Below are positions 58,126-64,000 of a stretch of DNA of 64,000 bases, in pieces. The stretch is from Thermomonas sp. (GTDB taxonomy: Bacteria; Pseudomonadota; Gammaproteobacteria; Xanthomonadales; Xanthomonadaceae), in NCBI RefSeq assembly GCF_023953935.1, contig NZ_JAMLIW010000001.1, positions 434,001 to 498,000 on the forward strand, given 5' to 3'. Numbering within the stretch: position 1 is the first letter of the stretch; every line of letters begins with the position of its first letter. Below the pieces are notes generated by a model. It ran no database searches. It worked only from the letters and a program-made list of their open reading frames with translations, and had not been told where the DNA came from. A program made the translations under genes and the position numbers.

Positions 58126-60146
58126 TCGACCTGCAAACCTACGCCGCGACGTATCAGGCGGCAGGCTTCATCCCGCTGCCGATCCTGCCGAACAGCAAGC
58201 ACCCGGCCTGCAAGGGGTGGCAGAGTGGCACCGCACCGGAGGCGTTCGCATCGCATCACGGGAATATCGGGCTGACCTTTGGGCCGGGGTTGTTCGTGCT
58301 GGACGTGGACGTGAAGAACGGCACCAATGGGCTGGCCACGCTCGAGGGGCTCGAGGTCAAGCATGGCGAGCTACCGCCGACGCTGACCGCCGACACGCCT
58401 AGCGGGGGGCGGCATATCGTTTTCAGGAAGCCCGAGAGCATGACACTGCGCAACCGCGTTAGCGTCCTGCCGGGCTTGGACGTGCGCGCGGCTGGCGGCT
58501 TCATCGTGGCCGAACCGTCAACGCTGGACGGCAAGGGCTGGCACTGGAACGACTGGCAACCCGATACGGGCGAACAGCCGGAGATTGCCGACGCGCCGCA
58601 ATGGTTGCTTGCCGCCATTTCCAAGCCCGCGCCAGAGGCCGCAGAACGCGCCACAAGCGGCACCGATGGCCCTGCCGACCCCTACGCAGCGCACGCGTTG
58701 GAACGGGCTACAGGTGCCGTCCTGAACGCTGCTGAGGGCACGCGCAATGCCGTACTCAATGCCACCGCCTACGGGCTTGCCCGGCTGGTCGCTGCCGGTC
58801 GGCGGGATTGGGGCCAGTGTGAGCTTGCACTGACCCGCGCCGCGCGCGCTGCCGGGCTCGAGGATGGCGAGATAGCGGCCACGCTCGCCAGCGCCTACGC
58901 GGCTGGGATGGCGTCACCGAATCATGAGGGCGAGCCGGACACGGGCGAGGAAGCGGAACCGCTGCTGCTGCCTGTATCGGTCGGCGACGTGCTGACCAAT
59001 CCGAGCAAGCCGCCGCGTTTCGTTTGGGGCCGGTATCTGCCGCGTGGCGTGGTGGCGCTGCTGGGCGCGCATGGTGGCACCGGCAAGAGCACCATTGCGC
59101 TGATGCTGGCGGTTGCCGTGGCCACCGGGCAGGAACTATTCGGGATTGAAACCGAACGCTGCCGCGTGCTGTTTGCGAGCTTCGAGGATGACGGGGCAAT
59201 CGTTCGCCACCGGCTCGAAACGATCTGCAAGGAATGGTTCATCGATCCGGCAGAACTCGAGGGGCAATTGGTAATCGTGGACGGCACCGAAGCGCCGGAG
59301 CTGTTCGCCACCACCACCGCGCGCGATGCAGGAAGCGTGACGCCGACCTATGTCCGGTTGGAGACCTTGGCCGAAGGTGCCGGGCTGGTGATCGTGGACA
59401 ACGCCAGCGACACGTTCGGGGGCGATGAAATCAACCGGCGGCAGGTGCGCGCGTTCATGCGTTCGCTGGGGCGCATTGCCAAGCGCAACGCTTCCGCCGT
59501 CCTGCTGCTGGCCCATGTGGACAAGAACACCAGCCGGGCTGGCAAGGCGACCAATGGCGAGGGCTACTCGGGCAGTACCGCATGGCATAACAGCGCGCGT
59601 TCGCGGTTGTTCATGGTGCGCGATGACTCGGGCGGGCTGAAGCTGTCGCACCAGAAAACGAACTTCGGGAAGGTTCACCCGCCGCTGCTGCTGGATTGGC
59701 CCGAGGATGGCTTGCCGCAGTTGTCCCATGCACGGCCTGGCCCTGCGGCTGCCGATTCTGGCCTGCTGGCGAAGCTGGACACGCGCGCGCTGCTGGCGCT
59801 GATTGCCGAGTTTTCCGAGCGCGGCGAGCACGTCACCACCGCGACCACCAGCCGCACCCATGCGGCCAAGCTGCTGGCCAGTGAGCCAACCTTCCCAAAG
59901 AGCCGGAAGCCCGCCGACGTGTTCGCGCTGCTGCGCGATGCGGAAAGGAAGGGCCACCTTGCCCGCGTGAACGTCACCATGGAAAACCGCAAGCAAAAGG
60001 AAGTCTGGGAAGTGACCGCCGAAGGCCGGGAGTTTGCCGAGCTTGCGCCGACTGCGCCGACTGCGCCGACTTCACAAGTTGACGCACTGGACGCAGAAGG
60101 CGCAGAAGGTGCGCCGACTGCGCCGACTTCGGAGCGGGGGTTATAG
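58122..60146 (+). CDS. Primase-polymerase/helicase replication protein
   Basis: A 674-residue protein with three parts. Residues 1-165 form a primase-polymerase domain with the metal motif DVD (61-63) and SGGRHIVF (94-101). Residues about 290-530 are a RepA-like RecA-fold ATPase with Walker A GAHGGTGKS (315-323) and Walker B GLVIVDN. The C-terminal region has a winged-helix-like segment (TTATTSRTHAAKLL) and a Pro/Thr/Ala tail. It suggests autonomous replication of the excised element. The tail is encoded by GCGCCGACT repeats. Confidence 0.87.
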   Translation: MIDLQTYAATYQAAGFIPLPILPNSKHPACKGWQSGTAPEAFASHHGNIGLTFGPGLFVLDVDVKNGTNGLATLEGLEVKHGELPPTLTADTPSGGRHIVFRKPESMTLRNRVSVLPGLDVRAAGGFIVAEPSTLDGKGWHWNDWQPDTGEQPEIADAPQWLLAAISKPAPEAAERATSGTDGPADPYAAHALERATGAVLNAAEGTRNAVLNATAYGLARLVAAGRRDWGQCELALTRAARAAGLEDGEIAATLASAYAAGMASPNHEGEPDTGEEAEPLLLPVSVGDVLTNPSKPPRFVWGRYLPRGVVALLGAHGGTGKSTIALMLAVAVATGQELFGIETERCRVLFASFEDDGAIVRHRLETICKEWFIDPAELEGQLVIVDGTEAPELFATTTARDAGSVTPTYVRLETLAEGAGLVIVDNASDTFGGDEINRRQVRAFMRSLGRIAKRNASAVLLLAHVDKNTSRAGKATNGEGYSGSTAWHNSARSRLFMVRDDSGGLKLSHQKTNFGKVHPPLLLDWPEDGLPQLSHARPGPAAADSGLLAKLDTRALLALIAEFSERGEHVTTATTSRTHAAKLLASEPTFPKSRKPADVFALLRDAERKGHLARVNVTMENRKQKEVWEVTAEGREFAELAPTAPTAPTSQVDALDAEGAEGAPTAPTSERGL

Positions 60147-60186
60147 GGGGAAAAGAGAGCGCACAAGTCGGCGCGGAAGTCGGCGC
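60045..60186. repeat. GCGCCGACT repeats (iteron-like)
   Basis: Three copies in tandem (60045-60071), two in tandem (60111-60128) and two inverted copies (60166-60174, 60178-60186) lie at the end of and just after the primase-helicase gene. The coding part yields a Thr-Ala-Pro tail. Multiple 9-nt copies in both orientations beside a replication gene are consistent with an origin, but could also be a low-complexity expansion. Confidence 0.6.
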
Positions 60187-60284
60187 ACCCGCCAAGAAGA
60201 AATCCGGCAAGGCGAAGGCCAAACGATCCGAATCGACCGCCTGAAAACGCAACACCAGCCCGATTCCAAAGAAGGAACTACACC

Positions 60285-60539
60285 ATGCAACATGTTCGTA
60301 CCTGCGGCCTGTTGGAACTACCACGCCCTACGCGCGCGCAGGAAGCCGCAGAGCTTGCGCGCGACGCTGCCCGCTACTTGGATAGCGGAAATTATGAAAG
60401 CGCCGCGTGGAGGCTCGCAGACGCCCTAGCGTTGATTGCCAAGAAATGCGAACCCGGCGCGGTAGGGATTGGCACCTACACCGGCAGGGGCGCAAAGCTA
60501 GACCTAGAACCGGCTGATAGCTTCAAGCGGTACGGCTGA
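60285..60539 (+). CDS. 84-residue element protein of unknown function
   Basis: ATG at 60285 preceded by GAAGGA. The central helical region ARDAARYLDSGNYESAAWRLADALALIAKK resembles one tetratricopeptide-like helix pair, and the end is polar. No catalytic motif. Lies 8 nt before the next gene. Confidence 0.6.
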   Translation: MQHVRTCGLLELPRPTRAQEAAELARDAARYLDSGNYESAAWRLADALALIAKKCEPGAVGIGTYTGRGAKLDLEPADSFKRYG

Positions 60540-60547
60540 GCGCCACC

Positions 60548-61126
60548 ATGACCGACGCGAGCGACGGCTACCTGAGCCGCAACAAGCCCTATCTGGCACG
60601 GCTCCAACGGGAGCGCCGGGCGCGGCTGGTGCGCATCGACTACATGCCGGGCGATGACGCGCTGGCGATCATCGAAGCCAAGCGCGGCACGTACTACCCG
60701 CTGAACACCAATAGCGGGATCATTGACGCGATCCTGACCGAATGGGCGACGCTGACCGGAACAAAATGGGGCGAAGTACGAAACCCCATGAGTCCGGAAT
60801 TTCCCGTGCGTTCCGCGCACGCGCGTATGACTTCCGTTCCTGAAAGCATCGCGCGCGCGCAAGAGTCCGGCGACCTGCCCGACGTTGACACGCATAGCAC
60901 CGGCTGGCAATCCGCCTATCTGGCCCGCGTGGCCCGTGCGAAATCGACCGCGCGCGTCACCTGCGGGGCCAAGCGCCACCGCGACGGGCAACCCTGCCAA
61001 GCCAAGAGCGAACCCGGCAAGCGCCGCTGTCGGTTTCATGGTGGCCGCAGCACCGGCCCCAAGACACCCGAGGGCAAGGCGCGCGCGCTGGCGAATCTGC
61101 GGCAGAATAGACGCATAGACGAATAG
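60548..61126 (+). CDS. HGGxSTG motif element protein
   Basis: A 192-residue protein ending with CGAKRHRDGQPCQAKSEPG and CRFHGGRSTGPKTPEGKARA. The spaced Cys/His residues may bind zinc; HGGxSTGPKT is a signature of proteins found in many mobile elements, with unknown role. The N-terminal part is unlike anything I recognise. The stop codon falls inside a 16-bp tandem repeat. Confidence 0.75.
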   Translation: MTDASDGYLSRNKPYLARLQRERRARLVRIDYMPGDDALAIIEAKRGTYYPLNTNSGIIDAILTEWATLTGTKWGEVRNPMSPEFPVRSAHARMTSVPESIARAQESGDLPDVDTHSTGWQSAYLARVARAKSTARVTCGAKRHRDGQPCQAKSEPGKRRCRFHGGRSTGPKTPEGKARALANLRQNRRIDE

Positions 61127-61137
61127 ACGCATAGACG
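61106..61137. repeat. 16-bp tandem duplication
   Basis: Two perfect copies of AATAGACGCATAGACG (61106-61121, 61122-61137) overlap the end of the HGGxSTG gene, so duplication may have altered its last codons. Confidence 0.85.
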
Positions 61138-61162
61138 AAAAAACGCCTGAGTGTCGTTTTCG

Positions 61163-61184
61163 TTTGGGGGTAGTTTTGGGGGTA
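61163..61184. repeat. TTTGGGGGTA repeats at element right end
   Basis: Two direct copies match those upstream of the integrase. Their presence near both att sites supports a role in integration or excision. Confidence 0.75.
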
Positions 61185-61245
61185 CTCGCCAAAACTGAAA
61201 TCCTGAAACCCGCGCAAACAGGCGCTTTCAGCGGCAAATGCGATG

Positions 61246-61260
61246 CCTCTCCTGGCACCA
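61246..61260 (+). repeat. Right attachment site copy (att)
   Basis: CCTCTCCTGGCACCA repeats the tRNA-Leu 3' end, with one G fewer than the functional copy. It is the likely right junction of the element. Confidence 0.75.
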
Positions 61261-61306
61261 AAACACGGTTTCAGGCCGTTCCATCTGGTTCTGAAAACCC
61301 CGCGAT

Positions 61307-61329
61307 ACCCGCCCGCATGGCGGGTTTTT
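61307..61329 (+). terminator. Displaced original tRNA-Leu terminator
   Basis: Stem ACCCGCC/GGCGGGT (61307-61313, 61319-61325) with a T5 tract, 47 nt after the right att copy, and on the plus strand where no gene precedes it. Best explained as the terminator of the tRNA before insertion. Confidence 0.7.
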
Positions 61330-61430
61330 CGTTTCAAGGCTGCGCCGGCCGCGACCGCGGCGCGCGAGCAAGCGGGGCATGTCGCCATCGGGGCGACCGT
61401 GAAAGGCGCGCGCAGCGGATCGCCGGCGAC

Positions 61431-61913
61431 CTAACGACCGCTCCAGCCCGGATCGTTGAACAGCTGCGGGTAGCGCGCCAGCGCGGCCTGCATCGCGGTC
61501 AGCTCGGCCTGCGTGAAGCGCCCGGCGCGGACCGCGTCGGCGCCCGCCATGAACTTGGCCAGCAGCCCGTGCAGGGCCGCGTCGGCCTGCGGCGCCAGCT
61601 TGCAGTTGGCGATCATGTCCTTGATTGCCGCATCGATCCGCGCCACCGCCGCATTGCCGCGGCGCGCATCCAGATGTCCTGCCTGGTAATGGACGAGGAT
61701 GCCGGTAGCCGCACGAATCTCGCGCATGCCGGCGCGCAGCGGGGCGTCGGTGGCCCAGCGCTGCGCGGGCGCGGCCTGGGTACTGGCCCCGGCGTGGGCC
61801 GCGTGCGCGGCGTGGTCGGCATGCTGGGCATGCGCGGACGTTTGGGCATTGGCGGCTGGCCAGGCCAGCGCCAGCCCCGGCACCAACAGTGCAGCGATGA
61901 TTCCGTGGCGCAT
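61431..61913 (-). CDS. Exported His-rich helical protein (DnrO-like)
   Basis: A 160-residue protein with a signal peptide (MRHGIIAALLVPGLALAWPAANA), a His/Ala segment (HAQHADHAAHAAHAG) that could bind metal, and a helical domain with LRAGMREIRAATGILVHYQAGHLD and MIANCKLAPQADAALHGLLAKFM. Xanthomonad proteins called DnrO have this character, but I cannot verify the match. Follows nadB by 112 nt in the same direction. Confidence 0.65.
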   Translation of the reverse strand: MRHGIIAALLVPGLALAWPAANAQTSAHAQHADHAAHAAHAGASTQAAPAQRWATDAPLRAGMREIRAATGILVHYQAGHLDARRGNAAVARIDAAIKDMIANCKLAPQADAALHGLLAKFMAGADAVRAGRFTQAELTAMQAALARYPQLFNDPGWSGR

Positions 61914-62025
61914 GCGCGTCTCCGTGGATTGTGGATGGCGCCAGCTTCGCATCCGCCGGATCAAGACCGCCTGACCCAGATCAAAATTTCGGCGTGGTCC
62001 AGCCACGGCCCGGATCGGCGGCGCC

Positions 62026-63471
62026 TCACGCCGACGGCGCGTCGCTGCGGTAGTGCGCGCCAAGGCTTCCCCGCCGCGCCAACGCCGCCGCCACCAGCAC
62101 CTTGGCCACCCCGCCCTGCCAGCCGGCCGCGGCCAGCGTTTCGACATCCGCCAGCGCCGCCTGCAGCGTGACCCCATCGCGCAGTGGCCCCATCGCGCTG
62201 GCCATCAGCGCGCGCAGGCCGACCAGCGCCTGTGCGTCCAATGCCGGCGGGCGCAGCCGTTCGATGCCATCCGCACCGGCGGGAGCCTCGCCCGCGGCCT
62301 GATCGCGCAGCCGCAGCCCCAGCCGACGCCCGAACACCAGCCCCTCCAGCAGCGAATTGCTGGCCAGCCGGTTGGCGCCGTGGACGCCGTTGCAGGCCAC
62401 CTCGCCGACCGCATGCAGCCCCGGCAGCGAGGTCCGGCAATCGGCGTCTGTCGCAATGCCGCCCATATGGAAATGCGCGGCGGGAACCACCGGGATCGGC
62501 TGCACGCGCGGGTCGATACCGTGGTCGAGGCAGGCGCGCAGCACGGTCGGGAATTTTTCCGCAAACGCGCTGCCCACCACGCGGGCGTCCAGCACCGCGC
62601 CGCCGCGCTGGCAGGCTTGCCACACCTGGCGCGCGACGATGTCGCGCGGGGCCAGGTCGCCCAGCGGATGCACGCCTTCCATCAGCCGCCGCCCCTTGCT
62701 GTCGTGCAGGTGCGCGCCGGCACCGCGCAGGGCTTCGGTCACCAGCGGCAGGCTGTGCAGCCCCGGCAACATCAGTGCGGTTGGGTGGAATTGCACGAAT
62801 TCCAGGTCACGCAATTTCGCGCCAACGGCCAAAGCCAGCGCCAGCCCGCTGCCGTCGGCATCGGGCGGATTGCTGGTCTGGGCGAACAAGGCGCCGATGC
62901 CGCCGGTGGCCAGCACCACCGCACGGCCCCGCGCCTGCTCACGGCTGCCGTCGGCATTGCTGAAGGCGACGCCGCACGCGCGGTCGTCGCCCAGCAACAG
63001 ACCATCGACCTCGACCCCGGCGCGGCGGGTGATGTGCCCGGACGCGCGCGCCGCGGCGACCAGCGCTTCCATCACCTTGGCGCCGGTGGCGTCGCCGCCG
63101 GCGTGGACGATGCGCGGGCGGTCGTGGCCGCCTTCACGCCCGAGCGCGAGGCTGCCGTCGGCAGCACAGTCGAACGCCACCCCGAGCTCCTGCAGCCAGT
63201 GCACGGCATCCACCGCGCTGCGGGTGAGCAGATCGACGATGGCCGGATCGTTGTGGTGGCTGCCGGCCTCACAGGTGTCGCGGGCATGGTCGGCCGGGGT
63301 GTCGCCGGGACCGATCGCTGCCGCGATGCCGCCCTGCGCGAGCAGGCTGGCGGCACCGCGCGCACCCGGCGCGCGCGTGAGCAACAGCACCGGCGCCGGC
63401 GCGGCGGCCAGCGCGGTGGCAATGCCGGCGATCCCGCCGCCGACGATGATGATCGGTTCGGCGGTACTCAC
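62026..63471 (-). CDS. nadB: L-aspartate oxidase
   Basis: A 481-residue flavoenzyme oxidising aspartate to iminoaspartate for quinolinate synthesis. FAD motif IVGGGIAGIATAL, RGAASLLAQGGIAAAI, EFVQFHPTAL and HMGGIATDADCRTSLPGLHAVGEVACNGVHGANRLASNSLLE are present. The length is shorter than E. coli NadB (540), with a trimmed C-terminus. Start GTG 63471 overlaps the nadA stop (GTGA). Confidence 0.95.
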   Translation of the reverse strand: MSTAEPIIIVGGGIAGIATALAAAPAPVLLLTRAPGARGAASLLAQGGIAAAIGPGDTPADHARDTCEAGSHHNDPAIVDLLTRSAVDAVHWLQELGVAFDCAADGSLALGREGGHDRPRIVHAGGDATGAKVMEALVAAARASGHITRRAGVEVDGLLLGDDRACGVAFSNADGSREQARGRAVVLATGGIGALFAQTSNPPDADGSGLALALAVGAKLRDLEFVQFHPTALMLPGLHSLPLVTEALRGAGAHLHDSKGRRLMEGVHPLGDLAPRDIVARQVWQACQRGGAVLDARVVGSAFAEKFPTVLRACLDHGIDPRVQPIPVVPAAHFHMGGIATDADCRTSLPGLHAVGEVACNGVHGANRLASNSLLEGLVFGRRLGLRLRDQAAGEAPAGADGIERLRPPALDAQALVGLRALMASAMGPLRDGVTLQAALADVETLAAAGWQGGVAKVLVAAALARRGSLGAHYRSDAPSA

Positions 63472-64000
63472 ACCCGGTCGCGACGCCCGACCGCCAGCAT
63501 CCGGTCCAGCGACCGGCGCGCGCCGACGATGTCCTCCGGCGCCACCACCACTTCATTGCTCAGATCGCTGAGCACGGCATGGATCTTGGGCAGGGTAATC
63601 CTCTTCATGTACGGGCACAGGTTGCAGGGCTTGATGAACTCGACCTGCGGGAAATCGTTGCGCAGGTTGTCGGCCATCGAGCACTCGGTGATCATCGCCA
63701 CCCGCTCGGGCTTTTCCTTCGCCAGCCACTTGCCCATCGCGCTGGTGGAGCCGACGAAATCGGCTTCCGCCAGCACCTCCGGCGGGCACTCCGGATGGGC
63801 CACGATCTTGGCCTTGAACTGCTCGCGGGTGTGGCGCGCCTCCATCGCGGTGAACTTCTCGTGCACCTCGCAGGCGCCCTGCCACAGCACCAGCTCGATG
63901 TCGGTCTGCTGCGCCACCCACGCGCCGAGGTAGCGGTCCGGCAGGAAGATCACCTTGTCCACGCCGAACTCGGCGGCCACCGATTCGACCACCTGCACCG
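63468..64000 (-). CDS. nadA: Quinolinate synthase, truncated by window edge
   Basis: C-terminal part (at least 176 residues) of the 4Fe-4S enzyme condensing iminoaspartate with dihydroxyacetone phosphate. Visible: VIFLPDRYLGAWVA, GACEVHEKFTA, AHPECPPEVLAEADFVGSTSAM, ITECSMADNL and FIKPCNLCPYMKRITL, with iron-sulfur Cys residues. The 5' end lies beyond position 64000. Overlaps nadB by 4 nt. Confidence 0.95.
   Translation of the reverse strand, partial: VQVVESVAAEFGVDKVIFLPDRYLGAWVAQQTDIELVLWQGACEVHEKFTAMEARHTREQFKAKIVAHPECPPEVLAEADFVGSTSAMGKWLAKEKPERVAMITECSMADNLRNDFPQVEFIKPCNLCPYMKRITLPKIHAVLSDLSNEVVVAPEDIVGARRSLDRMLAVGRRDRV

Larger units (their letters stand above)
61127..61430. other. Non-coding right end of the element and flank
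   Basis: This 304-nt gap contains two TTTGGGGGTA copies (61163-61172, 61174-61184), the right att copy (61246-61260) and a terminator (61307-61329). No gene is visible. Confidence 0.8.

Noticed and set aside
60034-60429. Arg/Leu-rich frame over the repeat region of the element
   Set aside because: It is generated by reading the GCGCCGACT repeats in another frame and overlaps two better-supported genes.

Overview
The window is high-GC DNA with dense, classical gammaproteobacterial housekeeping operons. Gene order and content point to a member of the Xanthomonadaceae/Lysobacteraceae (Lysobacter-, Luteimonas- or Xanthomonas-like); this is inferred from gene order, protein families and intergenic palindromes, not from a database search. 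Region 1 (1-14.5 kb, mostly minus strand): purA, a DUF2065 membrane protein, hflC-hflK-hflX-hfq-miaA, putP, folP, a TolB/TPR membrane protein, ftsH and rlmE. It covers RNA chaperoning, tRNA modification, membrane proteolysis and folate synthesis. purA is set apart by a terminator and a leader that carries a partial copy of its own 5' end. Region 2 (14.5-29.7 kb): yhbY, a Mth938-like gene and rnk on plus, then on minus the envelope-stress and translation operon rpoE-rseA-mucD-lepA-lepB-DUF4845-rnc-era-recO. A 1481-residue autotransporter sits between era and recO. A sigma-E-type promoter precedes rpoE. Region 3 (29.8-33.2 kb, plus): a FadB/FadJ-type beta-oxidation enzyme and a membrane diguanylate cyclase. 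Region 4 (33.2-45.4 kb, minus): a fatty-acid/folate/replication cluster, yceD-rpmF-fabH-(kinase-like)-fabD-fabG-acpP-fabF-pabB-pabC-mltG-tmk-holB-pilZ. No plsX is present between rpmF and fabH. Region 5 (45.4-55.3 kb): a small anchored protein, maf, a GT-C glycosyltransferase, the moxR-DUF58-transglutaminase trio, a HIT protein, recR, ebfC and dnaX. Region 6 (55.4-61.3 kb): a tRNA-Leu(CAG) gene whose 3' end is the left att site of a compact integrated element. The element carries a P4-type integrase, an unknown protein, an AlpA-like regulator, a 49-residue membrane protein missed by size cut-offs, a primase-helicase, an 84-residue unknown and an HGGxSTG protein. Its ends share TTTGGGGGTA repeats, and the original tRNA terminator appears to be displaced to the far side. 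Region 7 (61.4-64 kb, minus): a small His-rich exported protein, nadB and a truncated nadA (NAD synthesis). Intergenic DNA is rich in palindromes: interlocked inverted repeats between pabB and pabC, hairpins with an AGGGAT loop, GTGATTN heptads, a REP/BIME pair, and C-rich/G-rich palindromes, one of which lies in frame inside miaA. I found no CRISPR array, rRNA or insertion sequence. The most unusual items are the purA leader duplication, the pabB-pabC element, and the integrated element with its repeats.
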